This document shows positions 1 to 8,168 of a DNA stretch of 49,040 nt, in pieces. The position numbers and the translations under genes are program-made. Source of the DNA: Planctomycetota bacterium. Lineage in GTDB: Bacteria; Planctomycetota; UBA1135; GCA-002686595. The stretch lies in NCBI GenBank assembly GCA_016872795.1, contig VGYZ01000026.1, positions 1 to 49,040 of the forward strand. Direction: 5' to 3'. Under the pieces are notes generated by a model that did not search any database, was not told the origin of the DNA, and saw only the letters and a list, made by a program, of their open reading frames with translations. The number at the start of each line of letters is the position of its first letter. Position 1 is the first letter of the stretch.

Positions 1-2049
1 CAGCTCGGCCTGCGGCTCGAGGCGCGCCGCGGCGAGCCGGAAGTGCGGCGCCGCGTCGAGCGCGCCCGGCTCCGCGACGAGGAAGAAGTTGATGCCGAAG
101 CTCTCCCACTCGACCTTGCGGAGCGAGGTCACGAGCAGCTCGACCTTCGTGCCCTGCACATCGAACTCGATGCGTGAGCCCAAGCCGACCCCGAGATCCT
201 CCGCGAACTTCTCCTCGAGGCTCACTTCGAGTCGCTCGGGATCGCTCCATAGCGCACCCTCGACGAGCTTGTTGTCCGGCGCGAGCTCCTTCATCCATGT
301 GATGCGTTGCTCGCGCGTCAGCACCCAGCGCCGTCGACCCACTCCGCTGTCATCGGGCCGCTTGCTCGAGAGCTCCTTCACGCCGACGCCGTCGATCGCG
401 CTCATGCGCGCGGTCAGGACTGGCACGCTGCGCGGCTCGGGCGCACCGAGCTCGCGCAAGCGCGCGGCGACGCCGTCCCACTGGTCGGGCTGCACATCGA
501 TCAGGAACACGCTCGGGGCATCGGGAGGCAGCGCCGTTCGCAGACGCTCGGTGAGGCGCGTGTCGACGAGCGCCATCGTGGTCACGACGAGCACGCCCAG
601 GCCGAGCGCGACCGTCGCGCCCGTCACTCCGACGCCGGGGCGCGCCAACGCGGCGATGCCGTGGCGCAAGTACGGTTCGAGACCCTCGCGGGGTACGCGC
701 GCCGCGCACCATGTGAGCGCGCGCGCCGCGAGCACGAGCAGCAGCGCGAGCGCCGCGAGTCCGCCCGTGAAGCCGAGTGCGTAGAGCGCATCGCGACTCT
801 GTGCGAATGCGGCCCCGTACACGCCCGCGGCGAGCAGTGCGATCGCGGCGACGCTCACGCTACGCGGAGCCGGCAGCGGCTCGACATCGTTGCGCAAGAC
901 GCGCACGGGAGCCACGCGCCAGATTGCGAGCAACGGAGGCACGCTGAACACGAGCGCGATTCCGAGCCCCAGCGCGACGCCTTTGGCGAACGGCACGAAC
1001 TCCCACACGATCGCGTGGCCCTCGGGCACGAGCTCGGGTGCCGCGACAGGGATGAAAAAGGGCAGCAGCGAGCCTGCGGTGGCACCGACGGCGCTGCCCG
1101 CGAGCGCGAGCAGCCCGACATGTCCGAGGTACATCGCCAGCACTTCGCGCGGCCCAAAGCCGATCGCTCGCAGCACGGCGACGCCTTGCGTGCGCGCCGC
1201 AATCCACGCGCGCACGATCTGCGCCACGCCAGTGCCACCGAGAATGAGCGACAGCAGCGCGACGAGGCCGAGGAAGCTCTCGAAGCGCTCGAGCGAGCGC
1301 CGCAGCGCGGGCTGGGCGTCGCGGTGTGACTCGATGCGGTAGTAGGGCGCGTCCTCGATCTCGATGTCGATGCGCTCGCGCGCTCGGCGCAGCTCGCGCT
1401 CGCCCGGATCCGTCGCGAGACGGTACAGCGCCTTGTAGCGCGTGCGGCTGCCGAAGCCCTCGAGCTTGGTGCGTGCGAGACCGGCGTTGTTGACGAACAC
1501 GCGCGCGCCGAGCGTGAAGCCCATGTCGAGCCGACCGGGCTCGTCGAGCACAGCCGCGGCGATCTCGAACTCCTCGCCGCCGAGCTTGAGCGTGTCGCCG
1601 GGCTCGAGCCCGCACTCGACGAGCATCTCGGCAGCCACCGCGCAGCGACGCTCGGTCAGCAGCCCGCCGAGCACGCCCGGCGGATCGAGCTGGATCTCGC
1701 CGTAGAACGGGAACGCTGCGTCGACGGCCTTCAGCTCGACGAGCTGCGTGCGACCGCCCGCAGCGGCGAGCGTGACGAGCTCGCGCACTTCGATGCGTTC
1801 CGCCGGTGCTCCGAACTCGAAATACGGGTCGAGAGATTTCGGAATCGGCCTTCTGGCGTCGATGGAGATGTCGGCGCCGAGCAGCTCCTGCGACTGCGAG
1901 CGCAGCACGGACTCGATCGACGCGACGAGCGCGCTCACGCCCGTCACCGCCGCGACGCCGAGCGCGAGGCATGAGACGAAGAATGTGAGTCGGCCGCGCG
2001 CGCCGCGCGACTCGCGCAGCGCCGCCGAGAGAACCAGACGCGCGTTCAC
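1..2049 (-). CDS. ABC transporter permease, YbbP/FtsX-like (partial)
   Basis: Inner-membrane permease of a MacB/FtsX-type exporter, closest in style to E. coli YbbP (COG3127). The minus-strand frame is open from a GTG at 2049 to the window edge (683 codons), so the C-terminus is missing. Visible parts are a short N-terminal membrane segment, a long soluble region with the repeated PF-YGE/LDPPGVL and LGARVFVN type stretches seen in this family, then clustered hydrophobic segments around residues 270-440. The GTG overlaps the stop of the upstream ATPase gene (GTGA), which indicates translational coupling and decides the start. With the ATPase it should form a heterologous pair handling a hydrophobic or envelope substrate; the substrate cannot be read from sequence. 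A TesA-like esterase lies nearby, as it does beside ybbAP in E. coli. Confidence 0.85.
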   Translation of the reverse strand, partial: MNARLVLSAALRESRGARGRLTFFVSCLALGVAAVTGVSALVASIESVLRSQSQELLGADISIDARRPIPKSLDPYFEFGAPAERIEVRELVTLAAAGGRTQLVELKAVDAAFPFYGEIQLDPPGVLGGLLTERRCAVAAEMLVECGLEPGDTLKLGGEEFEIAAAVLDEPGRLDMGFTLGARVFVNNAGLARTKLEGFGSRTRYKALYRLATDPGERELRRARERIDIEIEDAPYYRIESHRDAQPALRRSLERFESFLGLVALLSLILGGTGVAQIVRAWIAARTQGVAVLRAIGFGPREVLAMYLGHVGLLALAGSAVGATAGSLLPFFIPVAAPELVPEGHAIVWEFVPFAKGVALGLGIALVFSVPPLLAIWRVAPVRVLRNDVEPLPAPRSVSVAAIALLAAGVYGAAFAQSRDALYALGFTGGLAALALLLVLAARALTWCAARVPREGLEPYLRHGIAALARPGVGVTGATVALGLGVLVVTTMALVDTRLTERLRTALPPDAPSVFLIDVQPDQWDGVAARLRELGAPEPRSVPVLTARMSAIDGVGVKELSSKRPDDSGVGRRRWVLTREQRITWMKELAPDNKLVEGALWSDPERLEVSLEEKFAEDLGVGLGSRIEFDVQGTKVELLVTSLRKVEWESFGINFFLVAEPGALDAAPHFRLAAARLEPQAEL

Positions 2050-2726
2050 GCCAGCGCGCCTTCCTCGATGCGGTCGACCTTGCCAGCGCGCAGGTGGATG
2101 CGTCGGCTCGCGAGTCGCGCAACCTCTCGGTCGTGCGTGACGAGCACCAGCGTCGTGCCCTCGCGCTCGCGCAGGCCCGCGAGCAGCTCGAGCACGCGCG
2201 CCCCCGTCGCCGCATCGAGGTTGCCCGTCGGCTCGTCCGCAAACAGCACCTTCGGTCGCGGCGCGAATGCCCGCGCGAGCGCCACGCGCTGCTGCTCTCC
2301 GCCCGAGAGCTGCGCCGGATAGTGGTGCGTGCGCTCGGCCAGCCCGACCTGCTCGAGCAGCACGCGCGCCCGTTCGCGCGCATCGCGCACGCCAGCGAGC
2401 TCGAGCGGCAGCAGCACATTCTCGAGCGCAGTGAGGTTGGACAGCAGCTGAAAAGACTGGAACACGAAGCCGACCTTGCGCCGCCGCAGCAAGCTCAACG
2501 CGTCCTCGCTCAAGTCGTCGATGCGCTCGCCATCGAGCCGCACCTCCCCCGAGCTCGGCCGGTCGAGCCCCGCGAGCAACCCGAGCAGCGTCGACTTGCC
2601 GCTCCCCGAAGGCCCGAGGATCGCGGCGAACTCGCCCGCCCCAATCTCGAGGTCCACATGGTCGAGCACGGTCAGTTCATGACCGCCAGAAGCAAGCCGC
2701 CTGGTGAGCTGATGGCACGAGAGCAT
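2046..2726 (-). CDS. ABC transporter ATP-binding protein, YbbA/LolD-like
   Basis: ATPase subunit partnering the permease that follows it. With ATG at 2726 it has 226 residues, normal for LolD/YbbA/MacB-type ATPases. Walker [10 protein letters not shown] is at about residues 38-46, the Q-loop glutamine at about 90, signature LSGGEQQR at about 140-147, Walker B VLFADEP at about 160-166, followed by the family-typical TGNLD, and the switch histidine at about 198. The frame extends upstream to 2783, but the extra 19 residues are not family-like, so the internal ATG is preferred. It overlaps the permease start by four bases. Family assignment is sure; choice between Lol-like and Ybb-like roles rests on the permease and the nearby esterase. 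Confidence 0.93.
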   Translation of the reverse strand: MLSCHQLTRRLASGGHELTVLDHVDLEIGAGEFAAILGPSGSGKSTLLGLLAGLDRPSSGEVRLDGERIDDLSEDALSLLRRRKVGFVFQSFQLLSNLTALENVLLPLELAGVRDARERARVLLEQVGLAERTHHYPAQLSGGEQQRVALARAFAPRPKVLFADEPTGNLDAATGARVLELLAGLREREGTTLVLVTHDREVARLASRRIHLRAGKVDRIEEGALA

Positions 2727-2947
2727 GGCGTGGAACTCGGAGTTTGGGGTGGCGGGACGCGACCTCCAGCCTCGAGCCCGCATTCTTCCCGGAATCCGAT
2801 CGTGGAGCGAGCGGGGAGGCAGGCGGTGGAGCGACGACGCGCGTCGGAGTCGGGATTGAGGCTCGCGGCGCGCGGTGAGCAGGGGTACAAGAGCGGGGCG
2901 GCGGCAGTGGCCTGCGCCCGCACAACGACCTCGACGAGCCTCTCCGC

Positions 2948-4261
2948 ATGAAGAACCAGCCAGTGCCGGCCCTGATCCCGCGCCTCTCGGCGATGATGTT
3001 CCTCGAGTACGCGATCTGGGGCGCGTGGCTGCCGATCCTGTTCCCGTTCTTGCAGGGACATCGCGGCTTTTCGAACGACCAGATCGGCTCGATGTTCGCC
3101 GTCGGCGCGGTGGGGGCGATCGTGGCGCCCTTCGTCGCGGGGCAGATCGCGGACCGGCTGTTCTCGACGCAGAAGTTCCTTGGCCTGCTGCACCTGGCGG
3201 GTGCGGTGCTCATGTGGCAGCTCGCGACCATCGAGAGCTACTCGGGCTTCCTCGCGTTCTCGCTGCTGTACTCGCTGCTGTACTGCCCGACCATGCCCCT
3301 GACGAACAGCCTCGCGTTCCACCACCTCACGGATGGCCAGGCGCAGTTCGGCAAGGTGCGTCTGTGGGGCACGATCGGCTGGATCGTGGTGGGCATCGCG
3401 ATGGGGCAGTGGTTGCTCTTCGTTCACACGCCCGCTGGTGTCGACGAGGCTGCGATCGCGGCGGCCCAGAACGCGGGCCGCGCCGACGCCTTCAAGCTCT
3501 CGGCGATCCTCGGCGCGCTGATGGGCTTCTACTGCTTCACGCTGCCCGACACGCCGCCGCAGAGGGCCTCGGGCCAGAAGGTCGCGATCGCGGGAGCATT
3601 CGGCGCCGTCTCGAAGAACCCGTTGCTCACGCTGTTTCTGCTGACGATTCCGATCGCCTGCATCCATCAGTTCTACTTCGTGCACACCGGTGGCTTCCTC
3701 TCGGCCTTCCAGTCGAGCGCGGCGGGCGCGATCAACAGCATCTTCGGCGTCGGCGGCGGCGGCTTGATGACGGTCGGCCAGATGTCGGAGATCGCGGTGC
3801 TCGCGTTCATCCCGGTGTTCGCGCGCAAGGTCTCGCGCAAGTCGATCCTCGTGCTCGGCACGCTGGCTTACGCGGCGCGCATGGCGCTCTTCGCCTATGT
3901 GCACGAAATCCCGCTCGATCCGATCGTCACGCTCGTGCTCGGCGTGGCGCTGCACGGCGTGTGCTTCGGCTGCTTCATCTTCCTCGCCTTCATGATCATC
4001 GACGAGGAGGCGCCGACCGACATTCGCGCGAGCACGCAGAGCCTCTACAACCTCGTGATCGTCGGGATCGGCGTGATCGTGGGCAGCCTGGTTTCGACGA
4101 AGATCGCGACCTGGGCTCAGAGTGGCGCGCCGACGCTCGACTACGCCAAGCCCGAGCAGACCCAGCGCCTGTTCGCGGCGCCGATGTGGGCGTCGTTGGC
4201 GGTGCTCGTGCTGCTGCTCGCGTTCTACCCCAGCGGAAAGCGCGCGTCCGCCACAGCCTGA
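2948..4261 (+). CDS. MFS transporter, nucleoside:H+ symporter family
   Basis: Polytopic inner-membrane protein of 437 residues, the usual length for the NupG/XapB/YegT-like nucleoside:proton symporter family. It begins directly with a membrane segment (PRLSAMMFLEYAIWGAWLP), has the family-type FGKVRLWGTIGWI stretch at about residues 134-146, and shows roughly twelve hydrophobic segments separated by a central loop. Proteins of this family occur in multiple copies in Planctomycetota, where substrates are mostly untested, so nucleoside uptake is an inference from the family. It is transcribed away from the ybbAP-like pair and is followed nine bases later by the GDSL esterase gene; the two may share a transcript. 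Confidence 0.88.
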   Translation: MKNQPVPALIPRLSAMMFLEYAIWGAWLPILFPFLQGHRGFSNDQIGSMFAVGAVGAIVAPFVAGQIADRLFSTQKFLGLLHLAGAVLMWQLATIESYSGFLAFSLLYSLLYCPTMPLTNSLAFHHLTDGQAQFGKVRLWGTIGWIVVGIAMGQWLLFVHTPAGVDEAAIAAAQNAGRADAFKLSAILGALMGFYCFTLPDTPPQRASGQKVAIAGAFGAVSKNPLLTLFLLTIPIACIHQFYFVHTGGFLSAFQSSAAGAINSIFGVGGGGLMTVGQMSEIAVLAFIPVFARKVSRKSILVLGTLAYAARMALFAYVHEIPLDPIVTLVLGVALHGVCFGCFIFLAFMIIDEEAPTDIRASTQSLYNLVIVGIGVIVGSLVSTKIATWAQSGAPTLDYAKPEQTQRLFAAPMWASLAVLVLLLAFYPSGKRASATA

Positions 4262-4270
4262 GGTCGCTCC

Positions 4271-4981
4271 ATGCGTCTCGCCCTCGCCGCCCTCGCCCTC
4301 GCGTTCGCTCTCGGCTGCAAGGAAGAGCCCTCACCGTCGCGCGACCAGCCGCTCGACGGTCCTGCTCGCACGACCGAAGCCCCCGCTCCCGCTCCGAAAG
4401 CACCCGAAATCCCGCCCGGTTCGCCCAAGGTGGCGTTCCTCGGCGACAGCATCACCGCGGGCCTGCATCTCTCTTCGGAGTTCGCGTTTCCCGCCGTGCT
4501 GCAGCGCGACTTCGCGGCCGCCGGCATGCCCTTCGAGCTCGTCAATGCGGGCGTGAGCGGCGACACAAGCGCTGGAGGACATCGGCGCATCGACTTCCTG
4601 CTGCAATCGAAGCCCGACATCGTGGTGATCGAGCTCGGTGGCAACGATGGACTGCGCGGACAGCCCGCCGAGGTCGTCGACGCGAACCTGCGCTCGATCG
4701 TCTACAAGTGCCGCGCAAAGTACGCGCGCGTGCTTCTGCTCGGCGTGCAACTGCCCGTCAGCCTCGGGAGCGAGTATGTCACGCAGTTCGAAGAGCTCTA
4801 CCCGTGCATCTCGCGGCAGCTCAGCGTCTCGTTCGTGCCCAACTTCATGGACGGCGTCGGTGGCGTGCCGACGATGAACCTGCCCGACGGCTTGCATCCG
4901 ACCGCCAAGGGTCACGAGCGCATCGCGCAGAATGTTGCGCCCGGCCTGCGCGAAGTGCTGAACGAGCTCGGCCGCCGCTGA
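4271..4981 (+). CDS. GDSL-family esterase/lysophospholipase, TesA-like lipoprotein
   Basis: Predicted secreted lipoprotein hydrolase of 236 residues. The N-terminus is a short hydrophobic signal ending in a lipobox with Cys16 (FALGC), followed by a Pro/Ala-rich linker to about residue 50. The SGNH/GDSL catalytic core follows: block I GDSI with nucleophile Ser60, block II around NAGVSGDTS, block III GGND, and block V DGLHP with Asp206 and His209. These match TesA-type thioesterase/arylesterase/lysophospholipase L1 enzymes. It sits near a YbbA/YbbP-like exporter pair, a neighbourhood also found in E. coli (tesA beside ybbAP), though here an MFS gene lies between. Substrate is probably an acyl ester at the cell surface; this is inference. 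Confidence 0.9.
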   Translation: MRLALAALALAFALGCKEEPSPSRDQPLDGPARTTEAPAPAPKAPEIPPGSPKVAFLGDSITAGLHLSSEFAFPAVLQRDFAAAGMPFELVNAGVSGDTSAGGHRRIDFLLQSKPDIVVIELGGNDGLRGQPAEVVDANLRSIVYKCRAKYARVLLLGVQLPVSLGSEYVTQFEELYPCISRQLSVSFVPNFMDGVGGVPTMNLPDGLHPTAKGHERIAQNVAPGLREVLNELGRR

Positions 4982-4996
4982 GCTTGCCCGCACAGG

Positions 4997-6736
4997 TCAG
5001 GGCGCGATGCGCACGAACAGCGCGTCGCTGAAGAGCATGGCGCCCTGCACGAGCGGATCGTGCACGAACCACTGGCACGAGAGCTCGGCTCCCGCGGCGA
5101 GCTCCGGATCCACACCGAGCGCCGCGAGTGCGTCCATGTCGAAGCTCGCATGACCACTGCAGTCGCTCGCAGGCAGCGCCGAGCCACCCGTCGTGACGAT
5201 CGGCGTTCGTCGGCGCGGTGGGGCGATGCAGAGCGTTCCGCCGTGGAAGGGCGCCGAGCAGCGCGCGAAGCCGTAGACGAGGGCGCTCTGGCGCTGGTTG
5301 CGGGCGCCGGAGAGCGCGATCGCGAAGGGCGCGGGGCTTGAGAGCGAGGCTTCCCCGACGAGGCTCGAGCGCGCCACGCACCCGAGGTTGTCGGCCGTCA
5401 CTCTGCAGAAGCTCGCCGGACCGTTTTCGAACAGATCGCGCACATACACGTCGTAGACAAAGTTGGTGTCGCCCGCCGCGTATGCACCGTTGGAGTCGAA
5501 GGCGACCCAGTGCGCATCGGCCGAGAGCGCGCCGTGCTCCGCGTGGGGCACGGCGTTGGCATTCGATGTGTCGAGGCTCACGAGGCGAGTGGTGCGATCG
5601 AGCCGATCGTGAACGAAGACATCACTGCGACCGTCGACATCGCCGGGGACGAGCAGGTTCGAGAGTGTCGTGAAGAGCGCGTGACGCCCGTCCGCGGATA
5701 GCTGCACGGAGTTCACCGGCGCGAGGCATTCGACACCGGCGTTGTCGACGCTCACGCGCTCGGTGCGTCCCGCAGAGCGATCGCGCACGAACGCATCCTC
5801 GACGCCGTTGGTGTCGAAGGGCACGAAATCCGCGCCCGGGCTCGTGAACGCGACCAACATTCCTTCCGCCGACAGCGCCGGCTGCGCGGCTCCCTGCGCT
5901 CCGGGGAAGCCCGCGGGAGTGACGCTCACGAGCTCCAGCAGGCCGCTGGTGCGGTGGAACACGAAGACATCGGTGCTGCCGTTCGCGTCGAGAGGCGCGA
6001 GGTTGGAGGCGAGCGACGAGAACGCGACGAAGCGTCCGTTGGCGGATATCGCGGGTTGCCCGCTCATGCCGTTGCCTTGCGGGCCACCTGGGAGTTGGCT
6101 CGCGCGCACGGTGGTGCCGGCGGCGCGATCGCGCACGAACACATCCCATGTGCTGTTGGTGTCTCCGGGCACGAGATTGCCGTGCAGCGACGCAAACGCC
6201 ACGAAACGACCGTCGGCGGAGATGGCTTGCAGTGCCTCGAACGGCTGGAGGAAGCTCGGCGGATGTACTCCTTGGGCGCCGCTGCTCGCGATGCTCACAC
6301 GCTCCGTCGTGCCCAGCAGCCGATCGCGCACGAAGCTGTCGACACGGCCGTTGGTGTCGGCCGCGACGAGATTGCTGGCGTAGCTCTGGAAGGCGACGAA
6401 GCGGCCGTCCGCCGACAATCTCGGAAAGTAGCTCGCGCCGTTGGCTTCGACCATTCCAACGGCGAGGCTCGCGCGCTCGCAGGTCGCCTGCGCAAGGTCG
6501 CGCACGAACACATCCTCTTGGTTATTCGTGTCGCCACCGACGAGGTTCGTGGCTGCGCTCGAGAAGGCGATCCAGCGGCCGTCGGAGGACAGGCTCGGGA
6601 GGTGCGAGCTGGCGTTGCCAAAGGCACCCTGAGCCGTGCTTGCCGTGCGTGTCCAAGTCTGCGAGTGCGCCACCGACGGGCTCACGAGACAGCCGAGCCC
6701 AGAGAGCAGGACGACACGAACTCCACGCGGGTTCAT
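4997..6736 (-). CDS. exported seven-repeat PD40/TolB-like propeller protein
   Basis: Secreted or surface protein of 579 residues. A signal peptide ends near VAHSQ (about residue 26). It is followed by seven repeats of about 60 residues, each with a core like LSADGRFVAFxS, then NLVxxDTNxxxDVFVRD and an xGTTERVS ending. This is the PD40/WD40-like beta-propeller repeat of TolB relatives; seven repeats suggest a closed seven-bladed propeller. The DTNxxxD loop could bind metal, which is inference. The last ~140 residues form a separate Cys-containing domain with PFHGGTLCI, SFDMDA and QWFVHDP stretches that I associate with exported proteins of high-GC marine Planctomycetota, possibly a surface-sorting tail. 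No enzymatic motif is seen. It converges with the GDSL gene, with 15 bases between stops. Confidence 0.85.
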   Translation of the reverse strand: MNPRGVRVVLLSGLGCLVSPSVAHSQTWTRTASTAQGAFGNASSHLPSLSSDGRWIAFSSAATNLVGGDTNNQEDVFVRDLAQATCERASLAVGMVEANGASYFPRLSADGRFVAFQSYASNLVAADTNGRVDSFVRDRLLGTTERVSIASSGAQGVHPPSFLQPFEALQAISADGRFVAFASLHGNLVPGDTNSTWDVFVRDRAAGTTVRASQLPGGPQGNGMSGQPAISANGRFVAFSSLASNLAPLDANGSTDVFVFHRTSGLLELVSVTPAGFPGAQGAAQPALSAEGMLVAFTSPGADFVPFDTNGVEDAFVRDRSAGRTERVSVDNAGVECLAPVNSVQLSADGRHALFTTLSNLLVPGDVDGRSDVFVHDRLDRTTRLVSLDTSNANAVPHAEHGALSADAHWVAFDSNGAYAAGDTNFVYDVYVRDLFENGPASFCRVTADNLGCVARSSLVGEASLSSPAPFAIALSGARNQRQSALVYGFARCSAPFHGGTLCIAPPRRRTPIVTTGGSALPASDCSGHASFDMDALAALGVDPELAAGAELSCQWFVHDPLVQGAMLFSDALFVRIAP

Positions 6737-6773
6737 GCGTTAAGCCTAGCGGCACGGGCAGTTTTCGTGGCAA

Positions 6774-7262
6774 GGGCATTTGCGGGCAGACGAAGTGCCG
6801 GAGGTCGTTGAGCCTGCGGCGCGGCCCGGCGCAGAAGTCGGTCGCGATCGCGCCTTCGCAGCCATTCGTGTCCGTGCCCGCCGCGCAGTGGCGGATCATG
6901 TTCGGTCCGGCCTCGCACGGATCGGGCACACGGTTGTCATGGGTGTCCTGCTGCGCGCCGGCCGCGAGCTCGCAGACATTGCCCGCGCCGTCGGCGTCAC
7001 CTCAGTCGTTGCCGTCGCAGACAATGTTCTGAAGGAAGGTGTCCACGCCGACGCGGAGGTCGTCCCCGGAGCTGAAGTCGGTGGCGCACCCGAAGACCCA
7101 GCGGGCACCGCTCGCGCCGATCCTCGCCCCGCCGTCGTTGGTTGCCACGCAGTCGGTCACGCTGCCGTCGTGGTGCACGCCAAGGCCGCCGGGCGCCTCG
7201 AGGGCATTGAGGTCGATGGACGCGTGGTCGCTGGCGGCGACGAACAGGCGTTGGTTGGGCAT
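6774..7262 (-). pseudogene. decayed secreted protein with DxNxNGVPDxC-type repeats
   Basis: No intact gene lies between 6737 and 7341. On the minus strand, one frame reads from MPNQRLFVAASD (7262) through GCATDFSSGDD to IVCDGND, hits TGA at 7002-7004, then continues in the same frame as GDADGAGNVCELAAGAQ, DTHDNRVPDPCEAG and two further Cys-containing stretches. The second half looks like the DCNGNGVPDxCE calcium-binding-like repeats of secreted planctomycete proteins, but is degenerate. There is another in-frame stop (7302-7304) just upstream, and no signal peptide or start in good context. I read it as the eroded C-terminal part of a once larger exported protein. A short intact gene ending at 7002 is possible but less likely. 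Confidence 0.5.
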
Positions 7263-7341
7263 GGGCGAGCCCTGATGGCCTCCGACGCGATCCGCGCGCC
7301 TTCATTCCCGGCGGTCCTCTGGGCGGAACCTGAGCTCGGAT

Positions 7342-7974
7342 TCATCGACCGCCTTTTTCGGGCGCGCCCGTGGCGGGCGCCGGCGGGGCCTTGGCGTTGG
7401 CTTTGGGGGCGCTGGGGATGCCCTTGGAGAGGCGGCGGAAGAACAGGCGGCGCTCGCCTTGGCCACGGGTGAGGACGAGGTCGCGCTCGCCGACCACGAC
7501 CGAGTACTCCCGGCGCGCCCCGATGGACTCATAGCGCACGATGCCGCCGATGTCCTCCATGTCGGTGCCCGCGAGCAGGGTCGAGAAGACCATCGAGAGC
7601 TTCGAGTCGTCGTAGGTCCAGCGGTAGGTACCGGCGGTGAGGCCCACATCGATCGTGTTGGGGAGGTTCTTGACCGTGTCCTCGAGGCGCACGATCAGGG
7701 TGCAGTGCTCGGGGAGCACCGTGAGGTAGCCGCGGCAACTGGCGCCGCGGAAGTGCGTGGCGTCCCAGTCGGCCTCGACGATCTCCCACACGCCGAGCAG
7801 GTTTTCGCGCGCCATGTCGCCGGCCGCGGTGCGGCGCGGGGTGATCTCGACCGGGGCCACGGGCGCTCCGCCGGCGCGGCCGGGGGCCTGCTGGGTCGGG
7901 CGGAGCGGCTGGGGCGCGAGCGGCGCGATGGAGAGGGCGAGGGTCAGACCGAACAGGGGAAGGGCGGCGTGCAT
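7342..7974 (-). CDS. exported hypothetical protein
   Basis: I do not recognise the family. Starting at ATG 7974 the product is 210 residues with a clear signal peptide (MHAALPLFGLTLALSIAPLA). The frame is open further upstream, but that extension is Arg/Pro-rich and would bury the signal, so the internal ATG is chosen. After a Pro/Gln-rich linker comes a compact domain (about residues 50-175) with LLGVWEIVEADWDATHF, a Cys pair (GASCRGYL and PEHCTLIV) and RYESIGARREYSVVV, a pattern resembling a small lipocalin-like or TIGR03067-like beta barrel common in Planctomycetota; this comparison is tentative. The tail is Ala/Pro/Lys-rich. It is divergent from the DsbD-like gene at 8169. Confidence 0.6.
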   Translation of the reverse strand: MHAALPLFGLTLALSIAPLAPQPLRPTQQAPGRAGGAPVAPVEITPRRTAAGDMARENLLGVWEIVEADWDATHFRGASCRGYLTVLPEHCTLIVRLEDTVKNLPNTIDVGLTAGTYRWTYDDSKLSMVFSTLLAGTDMEDIGGIVRYESIGARREYSVVVGERDLVLTRGQGERRLFFRRLSKGIPSAPKANAKAPPAPATGAPEKGGR

Positions 7975-8168
7975 GCGGGCTCTCCGGTGGGGTGCGAGGC
8001 AGATGCGGACAGCCGGGATGATAGCCCCGCGGCGCGCGAGCACCGCGTCGGGCGGCGGCCAGCCGTAAGATCGCTGCACGAAACGGGCGCGGCGACCTCA
8101 TCCCGCGCGCTCGGCCTCGTACCCTGCCCGGCCCCACGCCGACAGAGTGACAAGACCTCCATCCCCTC

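Noticed and set aside
6997-7010. Second selenocysteine codon at TGA 7002-7004
   Set aside because: No clear hairpin with correct spacing follows on the minus strand, and the surrounding repeat is degenerate; decay is simpler.
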